From contig SLPX01000312.1 in NCBI GenBank assembly GCA_007131745.1, forward strand, positions 1 to 49,817: DNA of 49,817 nt, read 5' to 3'. This document shows positions 1-8,948 of this stretch, one piece after another. The DNA is from Myxococcales bacterium. Its GTDB lineage: Bacteria; Myxococcota; Polyangia; HGW-17; SLPX01. The notes below the pieces were generated by a model. The model was not told where the DNA came from and did not search any database. It saw nothing but the letters and a program-made list of their open reading frames with translations. Every line of letters begins with the position of its first letter. Position 1 is the stretch's first letter. A program made the position numbers and the translations under genes.

Positions 1-40
1 CATGATGGAAATCAAGGACGTTTCACAAAACCTGCTGTGA
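1..40 (+). CDS. 3' end of a small Cys-rich protein (partial, paralogue of the 2472-2879 gene)
   Basis: The first 40 bases read in frame as MMEIKDVSQNLL followed by TGA. The gene at 2472-2879 ends IMEIKDISQNLL followed by TAA, and the DNA around the two ends is almost the same. The window therefore opens with the last codons of a close paralogue whose body lies to the left. The two copies flank the ATPase gene at 199-2331. Function is unknown, and only 12 residues are visible. Confidence 0.75.
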   Translation, partial: MMEIKDVSQNLL

Positions 41-198
41 CGCCCGAGCCGGACCGGCCTATTCTCCAAAAAAGAACCGCAGTACATAGAGCAATTTTTG
101 CATACCGAGTTCAGCGTGTTTCTCACATTCTACTCATTTTCCGTTAGTATGACAAAAACCTCTGATTTTCCCATCACGAAACGTAATAGGTGCTATAC

Positions 199-2331
199 AT
201 GACTCGAGAAACTCAGGTTCTTCTCGGCGAGGATGCAACTCGCATTCGTGCAAGGTCTTTTGTTGGACGAAAAACCGCGCTTGAATCTCTTGAGGCCCTT
301 TTAAAAAGCGATCATGAACTCCGTCTTCTTTTTTTGCAAGGCATCCCCGGCATCGGAAAAACATTTTTCCTTCGGGAAGCTTTAAGAAGAGCAAAAGAAC
401 GTGGATACAAAGCAATATACATTGACGCCGCTTCAGCACCTGATTCCCATCAGGAACTTGGTGCATGGCTTCAAAAAAGAATTTCACCGCTTGTTTTATC
501 GGAAAGCAGCAGCGAAGACCGCTCAAATGAACACTATGCTCAGAACCTGAAAAACGAGAAGTCGGTTCATTCAACCCGGAGCTTTTTCCTTGCTGTGGAT
601 TCTTTCGAGTGCATATCACGGCATGAAGCATGGATCTTCAACGAGTTATTTCCCTCCATTCCCCAAAATACCCGTATTGTAGTGGCCGGCCGCAACCTGC
701 CGGACGAAAGGTTGTTGGCGGATCCTGGATGGAACAACCTTTCGACATTTCTAACACTTGAGTGTTTTTCAACCACGGAGACGAAAAAATATCTGGAGTA
801 TTGCGGAATCGATACAAAGAGAAAAGACGAAATTCACGATCTGACCCGTGGACACCCCTTGGCCCTTGCTCTTGTCAGGCAGATCCTAGAGCAAACCCCT
901 GGCGAAAAACTACCGCCGAAGGATTCAGAAGAGTATTTTCAAACTCTTCTGAAGCATTTTGTCCAAAACATACCTTCCTTTAATCATCGCAAAACTCTTT
1001 GGTTGAGCGCCATGGTTCCTTTCGTTTCCCAAGAGATAATTCGCAGATTCATTGAAGAAGAAAAATCACCTATTTTGCTTGATTGGCTTCAAGAATTGTC
1101 TTTTGCTCGTGTCACCTGGCGGGGTGTTACAATCCATGAACTAGTGCGTGATCTTCTAAGAAAGGATCTCTTGTGGAGAGATCCCCAATTGTACCAATTC
1201 TTTTTTCTTAACATTGCAAAGCATCAACTGGAGGCGATTGACAACTGCAGCAACGAAGAGCTTCAAAGCAAAATTTTTGATCTCGCGCATATAGCTTCTA
1301 TAGGCGCAAAAGAAGCTGCGAACATATACAGTCTCAATAGCGCGATGGATTTTTCATCAAGAAAACCAACAGCGAACGATTGGCGCAAAATAGAAGAAAT
1401 GGTTGCCTCTAAAGAAGGAGCTTCTGCGCTATCTTTACTAAAGCATTGGCGTAAAAATAGAGGTGACACCGTCTTTTTTCAATCTGAATCCGCCGGCGAA
1501 TATGGCTTTTTGATGATTCTGCGGTTGGAGGAGTTTTCATCAAAAAAAGTCTCACAAGATCCGGCTGTTTGTTCCCTTCATCAATGGCTGGTCCAAAAAG
1601 AATTGATGGGGAATCGTCCGGCTGTGTTGTGCAGGTTCTGGATGAGCAAAGGCTCGTACCAGAGTTCTTCGACGTGCAGAACTTTCATATTTCTGCACAT
1701 CATAAGATATGTTCTCGGATTGGAGTCTCCTGTTTGCATATTTTCCGTGCATCGTGATCCAAGGTTATGGCTGCCTTACACTCAGTATGCAGAAATAGAA
1801 CACTTCGATGAATTCGATTTCAAAAGCGATGGAAACGCCTATGGATTGTTCGGCCGGGTTTTTGCGGACAAGCACGCAGGATCCTGGATGAAGAAAAGCG
1901 TGCAGAAAATGTTCAGCATGGAAATTCCGGATGGCGATTCGACAGATTCAAATTGCATTACCCGCCATGATTTTGACAGAGAAATCAAAAAGGCTCTCAG
2001 GAACTACCACCATCCGGATTGTCTGCGCGACAGTTTGTTGCTCAAGTGCGCCTTCATGAAAAACAAACGTGGGCCAAACGACAACCGGCTGGAATTATCT
2101 GAAAAACTCGCAGCCGAGCTTTTCAAGCATTCTTGCGTATTCAAAGAAAAGAAAGCAAAAAAAGTATATTTCGATGTTTTGAATGAAACATATTTCAATC
2201 CAGCTTTAAAACAAAGGGTAGCAGCCGAAAATCTATGCATGTCTTACGGCACCTATCGCAGGCGTCTGGCTGAAGCGATAAGACATCTCGCCCAACAGTT
2301 GTGGCTGCATGAGTCTTCCAATGGTCACTGA
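199..2331 (+). CDS. STAND-type (AAA/NACHT-like) P-loop ATPase with C-terminal HTH-like segment
   Basis: This is a large cytosolic signalling-type ATPase of about 710 residues. Near the N-terminus SFVGRKTALESLEALL is the usual lead-in of AAA_16/STAND proteins. The Walker A motif GIPGIGKT follows at about residue 48, a Walker B-like strand FFLAVDSFE at about 130, and VVAGRNLPDERL where STAND proteins carry their sensor region. The middle (FWMSKGSYQ, then RDPRLWLPYTQYAE) and the end (a region with YRRRLAEAIRHLAQQLW) resemble, from memory, a widespread uncharacterised bacterial ATP-binding family with a GNAT-like middle and an HTH-like end. ATG 199 is preceded by AGG at 8 bases; GTG 190 is an in-frame alternative. 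The gene is AT-richer by eye than most of the window and sits between two copies of a Cys-rich gene. Its trigger and output are unknown; regulation or defence are both possible. Confidence 0.8.
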   Translation: MTRETQVLLGEDATRIRARSFVGRKTALESLEALLKSDHELRLLFLQGIPGIGKTFFLREALRRAKERGYKAIYIDAASAPDSHQELGAWLQKRISPLVLSESSSEDRSNEHYAQNLKNEKSVHSTRSFFLAVDSFECISRHEAWIFNELFPSIPQNTRIVVAGRNLPDERLLADPGWNNLSTFLTLECFSTTETKKYLEYCGIDTKRKDEIHDLTRGHPLALALVRQILEQTPGEKLPPKDSEEYFQTLLKHFVQNIPSFNHRKTLWLSAMVPFVSQEIIRRFIEEEKSPILLDWLQELSFARVTWRGVTIHELVRDLLRKDLLWRDPQLYQFFFLNIAKHQLEAIDNCSNEELQSKIFDLAHIASIGAKEAANIYSLNSAMDFSSRKPTANDWRKIEEMVASKEGASALSLLKHWRKNRGDTVFFQSESAGEYGFLMILRLEEFSSKKVSQDPAVCSLHQWLVQKELMGNRPAVLCRFWMSKGSYQSSSTCRTFIFLHIIRYVLGLESPVCIFSVHRDPRLWLPYTQYAEIEHFDEFDFKSDGNAYGLFGRVFADKHAGSWMKKSVQKMFSMEIPDGDSTDSNCITRHDFDREIKKALRNYHHPDCLRDSLLLKCAFMKNKRGPNDNRLELSEKLAAELFKHSCVFKEKKAKKVYFDVLNETYFNPALKQRVAAENLCMSYGTYRRRLAEAIRHLAQQLWLHESSNGH

Positions 2332-2471
2332 GCTTTGGAAACAAAACCGTTTTTTCTCCAGTTACCGGCTCTGATGCGATTCACTTGACCGGCCTCATGG
2401 ACACGGGCTAAAGTGGCCGCGTTTTGCCCGGACTGAACTTTGCCGAGCTCGTAAGCGATTTGGAGGATTTC

Positions 2472-2879
2472 ATGTCGAAAAAACTTGGATTGCCGGCGGC
2501 GGCCGCCCTTTCGATTGTCGTTTTTTTATCGACTTTTCCTGGATGCGCCCGAACCCTTAAGTGTGAAAACTTTGTCGAAAAAAACAGGAAATGCTCGGAG
2601 GAGATTGCAGATTTCGTTAGAGAAATGAAGAAAAAGGAAAGGGGCGATATCACGGGGGAAGGCGAGATCTCCGCTTCCTTCAAGGAATATCTTGACAGAG
2701 TGGGGCGAGAGACAGCGAACGTTTTCAGCGGTCCGCGTTTCCAGGAGAACTGCGAATCGATCTTGAAGGAAGACTCTTCTGATGCATCCAAAATGAAAGA
2801 TTGCTTCAAGATGGTTGACTGCAGTGACTACGTGAAATGCATAATGGAAATCAAAGACATTTCACAAAACCTGCTGTAA
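2472..2879 (+). CDS. Small exported Cys-rich protein, function unknown
   Basis: A 135-residue protein with an N-terminal export signal (MSKKLGLP, then a hydrophobic run AAALSIVVFLSTFPGC). The Cys after FPG could be a lipid-attachment Cys, but FPGC is a poor lipobox, so a lipoprotein call is tentative. The mature part is charged and helical-looking with six further Cys (in LKC, RKC, NC, DC, DC and KC), suggesting disulfides in the periplasm. ATG 2472 is chosen because GGAGG lies 5 bases upstream and the signal peptide then begins correctly; the open frame extends further upstream to 2424. A near-identical C-terminus ends at base 40. It is followed closely by the metallophosphoesterase gene. 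Confidence 0.7.
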   Translation: MSKKLGLPAAAALSIVVFLSTFPGCARTLKCENFVEKNRKCSEEIADFVREMKKKERGDITGEGEISASFKEYLDRVGRETANVFSGPRFQENCESILKEDSSDASKMKDCFKMVDCSDYVKCIMEIKDISQNLL

Positions 2880-2923
2880 TCACCGCGCACCCGGGAACCA
2901 TCTTTTCCAACAGAGGGCTTTTA

Positions 2924-5437
2924 TTGTCCACGGTTTGGTTCCTGGTCGTCCTGATCATCCCGGCAATACCGGCAGGTATTGCTTGCTTCACGAATACGGC
3001 TTCCGCTGAACCAGCGTCCACAGACAAGCCCAGTGCAAACCACATGTCTGTTTCCGACCGATTCGATCCACCTCGAACCATGCTTCCGTCCACGTCTTAT
3101 GCACATGATCCCTATCAGGACCAGAAGCAAAGACCGGTGCGCCGCATACATGCCATCGTCCACCCGACACTGGGGTTCCCGGCCCTTGTGGGCCATGGAG
3201 GTCGCTTCGACATATGGCTGCACACAACATCACCCAAAGGAAGCCCGCAAGAGTGGAAGGTCACCATAAAGACAAACCAGGCAGTTAATGGCGGCCAAAA
3301 ATTCGATCTACCGATCGTGGGAGTGGGTAAAGAGGGTCAAACGATTCGACTCACGGCCGAGCTTCCCATCGAAGTGGAGAGAGATCATTTTCATCTTGTT
3401 GTCAGAGGCCCAAGTGGACTCGAATGCAGACAACCGAGGGCGGTTAGGGTTCTTGGAAGTCTTCCACGCAATCTTCGATTCGCGGTGATAAGCGATCACC
3501 AACTATGGGATCCGTCGTGGAAAGTAAAAGGCCGGGCGCTAAACAGCGACGCCTATCCCAAGAGAGGGCAGACCGACGAAAACAAAGCCATCACGCATCA
3601 GATCATCCGCGAGATGGAGTTGCTGGATCCTGATTTCATTCTTTACACCGGTGACTTGCTGTTCGGCCTGGACTACCGGAAAGAATACAGGGAAATGTGG
3701 GACTGGTACCATCAGGGGCGGATGGCCACGTTCATGGTGCCGGGAAATCACGATGGATATGCAATTTACAAGATCCGCATAAGGGAGAACCTGCCCTCCA
3801 TCGGCAAGGGCATCGTTGCATGCGCGGGTATTTTTCCCCGAAAAAGAGATTGGTGGAGAATCTGGAAGTACATCGTCTGTGTGTACCAGGACATCAAGAA
3901 TGTCTTGTTCGACAACCTGATCCATGACGGCCTTGTAAGTTGGAAACGCACGTTCGGCCCTCCTTTTTATTCTTTTGAAATTGGACCGTACCACTTCGTG
4001 GGACTCAACACTTATGACGGGACGAACAAGAGACGACACGCATTCGCTCTTTGGCTTCCTTTCAGAGGACTCAAGTTGGGAGCGCCCGCAGTCGACAACT
4101 ACGGCGGCTACATCTCCGAAGAACAACTCCGATGGCTTGAAGCGGACCTGAAAAAAGCACATGAGGGGGGAAAAACCGTGATTTTTTTCGGGCACCATGA
4201 TCCAAGAGGAAATCCCAAGGGCGAACGCTATCACAAAAACAAACCTTTCCCCACGAGCCCAGTGGGCCTGGACCGTTTCGAAGAATGGAACTACGACTCC
4301 GAAGAGTGGGACTCTGATCCCGACGACTCCCGCGGTCCCGAATCCGCGCTCAAAAACTCGGGCACACGGTTGCTGGCGCAAATAGCGCGTTACGGTTCTC
4401 TCTACATATCCGGTCATGTTCACGAAGACCGACAAAACACTTACAAAAAAGGAGAAACAATCCTTGGACCGATCCGGGCGGAAAAAGATCTTACCTTCGT
4501 GCGAGTTACATCCGCTGCGTCAAGCGTTAAAGAGGAGGGTTACTGGGGATATCGTCTCTTCACGGCCGATCCCCGCGGAAACGTCTCAGCGGAATTCTTT
4601 GACCGAGACCTGGGGCTGCTGTCCCTTCCGGCAGGCAACTTCTGGAAGAAGACTACTCCAAAAACGGGGAACATGAGCAGGATTCTCTACAGCGCTCTGA
4701 CCCAACCCAAACATGTCAGGCTTCGCTTCCGCCTCCTCCACCTCCCTGACACAGGTTATAGCTTCACACGCAGCGATCAACACGGAGAATCGCAAAAACT
4801 AAGGGTGGCATCGGTATCACCCGATCCGAACGGACCTTTAGCCACTTATTTCGTGGATACGAGCCTTCCACGATACACCGGGATGTTCCCTCCTCGAAAG
4901 AGGGGAGAAGCCTATGCCGAAGTGAAGGCTGAAATCGCAAATAACAACCGCGCCCCCGTGCCGCGTGTGGTTCTTATGAAAACCGGCGCGAAAGGCCGGG
5001 TTTCCATTCCCCTCACCCCCGGCCGTTTTATCCAAGCGCCCATGGGGGCGAAAATTATCCTGGACGCATCGTCAACGGTGGATTCCAAGAACAAGCCGGT
5101 GCAGGAAACAATCTGGAAAGCATGGACCGATGGCCGGAAGAAAGACAAAACCAAACGATTACTAAAAGCAAAACGGGGAGATCGGCTGGCTTTTGTTCTT
5201 GAAAAAGAGGGAACCTATCACATCGAAGTCACTGCATACGATGGCCACGGCTCTTCCGGCAAAGCTTCTTTTCTGTTGGAATCGCATCTCCCCCGCCTGC
5301 CCCAGGTATACCCTCCCCGCTGCGGTTGTTGTATTGGAATACATCCATCCTTGAAGCTGAAAGGCTCCATAGCACTGATCTCCTTCTTGTTGGGGTTCCT
5401 GGTTTTCCTGCTGTGGAGAAAAAGAAAATCCTCATAA
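2924..5437 (+). CDS. Exported metallophosphoesterase with C-terminal MYXO-CTERM-like anchor
   Basis: An 837-residue calcineurin-like phosphoesterase on the outside of the inner membrane. A signal peptide is followed by a beta-rich N-terminal domain, then the catalytic domain with FAVISD, YTGDLL, VPGNHD, FGHHD and SGHVHED as metal-binding blocks in the correct order. Block 1 reads SDHQ rather than the usual DxH, and block 2 lacks the usual later Asp, so metal ligation may differ. A PKD/Ig-like region near the end (EGTYHIEVTAYDGHG) precedes RCGCC, a single membrane helix and WRKRKSS, which looks like a MYXO-CTERM sorting tail. The frame is open from 2837, overlapping the previous gene, but TTG 2924 has AGAGGG 6 bases upstream and starts directly in the signal peptide. 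The substrate is unknown. Confidence 0.8.
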   Translation: MSTVWFLVVLIIPAIPAGIACFTNTASAEPASTDKPSANHMSVSDRFDPPRTMLPSTSYAHDPYQDQKQRPVRRIHAIVHPTLGFPALVGHGGRFDIWLHTTSPKGSPQEWKVTIKTNQAVNGGQKFDLPIVGVGKEGQTIRLTAELPIEVERDHFHLVVRGPSGLECRQPRAVRVLGSLPRNLRFAVISDHQLWDPSWKVKGRALNSDAYPKRGQTDENKAITHQIIREMELLDPDFILYTGDLLFGLDYRKEYREMWDWYHQGRMATFMVPGNHDGYAIYKIRIRENLPSIGKGIVACAGIFPRKRDWWRIWKYIVCVYQDIKNVLFDNLIHDGLVSWKRTFGPPFYSFEIGPYHFVGLNTYDGTNKRRHAFALWLPFRGLKLGAPAVDNYGGYISEEQLRWLEADLKKAHEGGKTVIFFGHHDPRGNPKGERYHKNKPFPTSPVGLDRFEEWNYDSEEWDSDPDDSRGPESALKNSGTRLLAQIARYGSLYISGHVHEDRQNTYKKGETILGPIRAEKDLTFVRVTSAASSVKEEGYWGYRLFTADPRGNVSAEFFDRDLGLLSLPAGNFWKKTTPKTGNMSRILYSALTQPKHVRLRFRLLHLPDTGYSFTRSDQHGESQKLRVASVSPDPNGPLATYFVDTSLPRYTGMFPPRKRGEAYAEVKAEIANNNRAPVPRVVLMKTGAKGRVSIPLTPGRFIQAPMGAKIILDASSTVDSKNKPVQETIWKAWTDGRKKDKTKRLLKAKRGDRLAFVLEKEGTYHIEVTAYDGHGSSGKASFLLESHLPRLPQVYPPRCGCCIGIHPSLKLKGSIALISFLLGFLVFLLWRKRKSS

Positions 5438-5588
5438 AAAAGCCTTTACTGAATCACTTGAAATAAATGGGGTTTTCATTTTTGTGGCGGACTGTATACA
5501 ACTGTGGTATGGGGCCATGAAAAGAACTCCGGGAATAGCTCTTTCGACAAAGCGTTTGTAGTGTGTCCGGAAGTATCGTTTTTGGTGA

Positions 5589-5608
5589 TTGCAAATGTAT
5601 TTTTGCAA
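5589..5608. repeat. Inverted repeat TTGCAAA-N6-TTTGCAA
   Basis: A perfect 7-base inverted repeat with a 6-base spacer, about 57 bases upstream of the lipoprotein start at 5666. It has the size of a dimeric repressor site but is AT-rich, so chance is possible. Confidence 0.3.
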
Positions 5609-5665
5609 AACAGTTCATGGACGTTTTGAAGAGTTTGAAAAAAAGCGAACACAGGAGTCGTGGAT

Positions 5666-6196
5666 ATGAATGACGGTTCATCGTTTCTTCAGCGCGGATC
5701 ATTGAAAAAAGTGAACGCTGTCTGCCTTTTCATAATGGCTGCATCTGTGCTCCCGGTTTTTACGGGGTGTGCCAGGCAAAATTTTATTCCCGGAACCCGC
5801 ATTCCCGAAACACGGCAAAACAGGGAGATCATTGAAGTGGTGGAGAGATATAGGCGTGCAATGACAAACAAGGAAATCGGCACGCTGATCAGCATGGCTC
5901 ACCCGGATTATTTCGAGCATTCGGGCTCTCACAAGGCGGAACACCATTACGGTTACGACGGGTTGAAAAAAGTGCTCGCCACGAGACTCAAACAACTTCG
6001 CACTTTGAGATACAACATCAAGTATCGCAGGGTAAACTGGCTGAGCGACAAAAAGGTCGAAGTGCAGATATACATCGACGCCAGCTTCCAACTTGCCGTA
6101 GCGGACGACACGGATACATGGGACCGTTTCACCCAGCATAACAAGATCGTTCTTGTAAAAGACAACGACCGCTGGCTGTTTTTGAGCGGCATGTAA
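5666..6196 (+). CDS. Lipoprotein with NTF2/SnoaL-like domain
   Basis: A 176-residue predicted lipoprotein. The signal peptide ends in VLPVFTGC, a plausible lipobox. The mature region has the pattern of a SnoaL/NTF2-like fold: a helix with VVERYRRAMTNKEI, a SMAHPDYFEH segment, a YGYDGLKKVLATR helix, then alternating strands ending DNDRWLFLSGM. Such domains often sit in periplasmic binding or stress lipoproteins, but no ligand can be named. ATG 5666 has AGGAG at 8 bases; the in-frame GTG 5660 is too close to that site. The gene stands alone between the phosphoesterase gene and a convergent gene. Confidence 0.75.
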   Translation: MNDGSSFLQRGSLKKVNAVCLFIMAASVLPVFTGCARQNFIPGTRIPETRQNREIIEVVERYRRAMTNKEIGTLISMAHPDYFEHSGSHKAEHHYGYDGLKKVLATRLKQLRTLRYNIKYRRVNWLSDKKVEVQIYIDASFQLAVADDTDTWDRFTQHNKIVLVKDNDRWLFLSGM

Positions 6197-6291
6197 ACAC
6201 GCTCACATTGACCGCGGATCCATCCCGCCTGGGCGGCCCTTCGTCCATGTTTGTCCGGGTTTAAATGAGACCCTGTTTTACTGAATCAGTA

Positions 6292-8715
6292 TTAATATTT
6301 GTCAGGCGCACTTACTCGATCCGCCGCCCATTTACAACGCTCCATCCAGTCACGGGCCCATAACCTCACAGATTCACGATTCTCGTGGTCATAGAGAAAT
6401 AAAAACGCTTCTTCGGCCTCCCGGTAGCGCTCCGCCATGAAAAAAGCCCTTCCAAGTCTTCTTCGAGCTTCCAGAAAAAACCGCTCATCAGGCAAATCCA
6501 ATTCCAGCGATCTCTGCAGGTGGAACGATGCTCCATCGTAGTTTCGAGCGTTCAATTCGACCGAACCCATGAGATAATGCCCAAGCGCCCAGCCGGGTTC
6601 GGCCTCGATTCCACGCTTCAGATCCAGGAATCCAAGTATGTTTCCCTCCAGCAACACACCACGCAACGCGGTTTCGTAACGAGGGTTCTTAACAGCGTGC
6701 GCGCGAACCGTGAGATCCCGACCGGTGGAATCACCTGCCGGAAAGTTCAGTGCCAGATTGAAAAGCCGTGCCGCTCTCGTCAGATCGCCTCTCTTCCATT
6801 CCATGTTTCCAAGAGCACGATAGGTAAGCGCCCTAAGCACCTTGGGCGTATCCTTTCGGCCGAGAATCACACCTGCGGTTTCCCATGCCGCATCGAATTT
6901 TTCCACACGTATCTCATATAGCATTTTCATGAAAAAATTCGAAACATCGAAAGGATCGATACGACAAATTTCTTCTTGTACGCGCAATGCCTCGCGCGGC
7001 GCCAATCCGGCCGCCTTGTGCCGCAAAGCAGCCGTCTTCCGGACGCACACCCGCTGAAACACGGATCTCACGCTCATCCGTTTCTCGGCCACTGCCTTTT
7101 CTTCTTCCGATAGGGGAACCTTCTCAACGAAACGTTTCCAGGAATCTCCTAGCGACTCGAGGCTTTGTCCGTACACCCTTTCGTAGTCGCCACCCGACCG
7201 AAAAAGCTGACGGAATTTCCGGGAACCGTGCTGATCTATCAGGTACCTGCAAAAAGAACCTGCAACCGCGTAACTGCGTACGGCAGCGGTTGAAAAGAAA
7301 GCAAGCCCCATGACCTCTTCAAGCGGCGGATCCAGCCCCAATTCAATCATAGCGCGCACACTTTGATGCGGAGTCAATCCGTTGCCCGTCCAATCGGCTG
7401 CAACTGCGACACCTTCGATCAACCCCGGGCTGAACGCGGGCCAGGGCAGCAAACCTCCCAGCCTTATCCAGCGAACGGCCAAACCGAAGACCGAATCTCC
7501 GAAAGAAGAGGCAAAAACATGAGCCAGCTCATGTTTCAACACTGGGTGTGGAAAGCCCGCTGCGGTGATGTATATTTCCCGTCTCCATGGTTTTGCCATC
7601 TCCACCTGGTGGGCCCCGAAAAGCCTCTTTTTCTGCCTGTAACTTCCAAACAAATAGATGGTTATCTTGGACTCCGGCGCTTCCCCCAGGTAGTTCTTGA
7701 GTTGATGGTGCCGAAATTCAGCATCCTTTGCCAATAAAAGTGCGTCTTGTTCCCGGATCCTTTCCGCGTCATAAAATATTCTGTAATTGCGCGTATCCAC
7801 CCTTCCGCCCAATCTGCGAGCCATATGTTTTTCATCCAGGCTGAACCCCAGCGCGCCCCTGTTGGAGTACAGGAGAGCCGAAGCCGTCCAGAAAAGAACC
7901 GCTATCACTCCCAACCAACCGGGACGTCTTCCCGCCGTAAGACTCAATCTCTCCTTTTTGCAATCCAAAAATATGATAGCCGTGACAAGAAGAGAAAACG
8001 CCGCGGTCACGTGCAAAACCCGCGCAGCGATGAGGGAAAAGTCCAAAAACAAGAGTTCATCATAGAAGTTACCGGAAAAATAACCAAAAAAGGGATCGTA
8101 GATGCTCACGGGCGGCCGAAAATAGAACTTGTAGAATCCGAACAATACGGACGCAAAAATTGTAGCCAACCCTCCAACCACAGGCCAAACCTTTACAGGC
8201 AAAAGAACCCCCCAAAAAACACCGACCGCGGTCGAGACCACAACGCTCACGCCGGGAAGAAGAAGATAAAATGCAACTCCTTGGAATGTTGAACAGTCAT
8301 GTGCGACCGCTGCATGGGCCATCGCTCCATTCAGTGCCAGAAACCAGAGCAGCCCTACTGATTGGAGGGCGAACCAATACTTGCGTCCAAGCCATTTAGA
8401 ACGACATACCCATTCCGGCCCGCGGAAAAACCCGCGGTCAATCTCCATTTTTTCCCGCGCTGAACGAACTCCTATATGTATTCCCGCCGCTGAAAGCAGC
8501 CCGGACATTATAAAACTGAACTCATAAGAAACCACGTCCAGAAGGGGAAACCGCATGAGCGCTTCCGTAACGAAGAAAACGATCAAGGCCCATACCAACC
8601 ATGGGAGTCTCTTTTTCAACAAGTCCCTGAAGGACTCTCTCCTTTCTTCGCTTTCGGCCGTCAATGGGTTAGTCATGAGATTCGCTTTATCGTCTCTGCT
8701 CTCTCTCTTTTTCAC
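6292..8715 (-). CDS. Integral membrane HExxH metallopeptidase-like protein with TPR C-terminus
   Basis: An 807-residue protein. The first ~290 residues hold about seven membrane helices. A gluzincin-like domain follows, with HELAH at about residue 395 and GLIEGVA about 35 residues later, matching the HExxH...E arrangement of peptidase MA-type proteins. The last ~230 residues show TPR-like helices (WELGHYLMG-type spacing, then YREAEEAFLFLYDHE). The metal site is complete, so it may be an active membrane protease, but no substrate is evident. The start overlaps the stop of the DUF4911 gene by 4 bases, so it is the last gene of a four-gene coupled operon (10828 to 6292). Topology suggests the peptidase faces the periplasm or is loop-anchored; this was not resolved. 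Confidence 0.75.
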   Translation of the reverse strand: MKKRESRDDKANLMTNPLTAESEERRESFRDLLKKRLPWLVWALIVFFVTEALMRFPLLDVVSYEFSFIMSGLLSAAGIHIGVRSAREKMEIDRGFFRGPEWVCRSKWLGRKYWFALQSVGLLWFLALNGAMAHAAVAHDCSTFQGVAFYLLLPGVSVVVSTAVGVFWGVLLPVKVWPVVGGLATIFASVLFGFYKFYFRPPVSIYDPFFGYFSGNFYDELLFLDFSLIAARVLHVTAAFSLLVTAIIFLDCKKERLSLTAGRRPGWLGVIAVLFWTASALLYSNRGALGFSLDEKHMARRLGGRVDTRNYRIFYDAERIREQDALLLAKDAEFRHHQLKNYLGEAPESKITIYLFGSYRQKKRLFGAHQVEMAKPWRREIYITAAGFPHPVLKHELAHVFASSFGDSVFGLAVRWIRLGGLLPWPAFSPGLIEGVAVAADWTGNGLTPHQSVRAMIELGLDPPLEEVMGLAFFSTAAVRSYAVAGSFCRYLIDQHGSRKFRQLFRSGGDYERVYGQSLESLGDSWKRFVEKVPLSEEEKAVAEKRMSVRSVFQRVCVRKTAALRHKAAGLAPREALRVQEEICRIDPFDVSNFFMKMLYEIRVEKFDAAWETAGVILGRKDTPKVLRALTYRALGNMEWKRGDLTRAARLFNLALNFPAGDSTGRDLTVRAHAVKNPRYETALRGVLLEGNILGFLDLKRGIEAEPGWALGHYLMGSVELNARNYDGASFHLQRSLELDLPDERFFLEARRRLGRAFFMAERYREAEEAFLFLYDHENRESVRLWARDWMERCKWAADRVSAPDKY

Positions 8716-8948
8716 GCCACGATCCGCGGAACTTCCTTGATCCTGACTCCCGCCTCTTTCTCAAGAACCTCTATCAAACAGAGCGCCTCTTTTAACCTGC
8801 TTTGGGGCACGGACCACCTGACCACTGAACTGCCGGCCATGGAAGACTGCACGGCAAGGCCTTCGTATGCCTCAAGGATAAACTTCACGTAGGCGATCTG
8901 GTCCTTGGGAATAAACAGATCCACGTATACCATCGAAGCAGCGTTCAA
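8712..8948 (-). CDS. DUF4911-like small protein
   Basis: A 78-residue protein with the block YVKFILEAYEGLAVQSS followed by VVRWSVPQSRLKEALCLIEVLEK, which I recognise as DUF4911, a small family known mainly from Desulfobacterota-type genomes. Its role is unknown. The gene abuts the stop of the upstream MBL-fold gene with no gap and overlaps the downstream membrane peptidase by 4 bases, so the three are translated together. An internal ATG (MVYVDLF) at 8933 is an alternative start. Confidence 0.7.
   Translation of the reverse strand: MNAASMVYVDLFIPKDQIAYVKFILEAYEGLAVQSSMAGSSVVRWSVPQSRLKEALCLIEVLEKEAGVRIKEVPRIVA

Noticed and set aside
3539..4435. A 298-residue open frame on the minus strand opposite the metallophosphoesterase
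   Set aside because: It mirrors codon positions of a clearly real gene and has no family motifs or ribosome-binding site.
6223..6288. Short hairpins in the convergent gap (CCGC-N4-GCGG and ACTGA-A-TCAGT) as terminators
   Set aside because: Stems are short and neither is followed by a convincing T-run.
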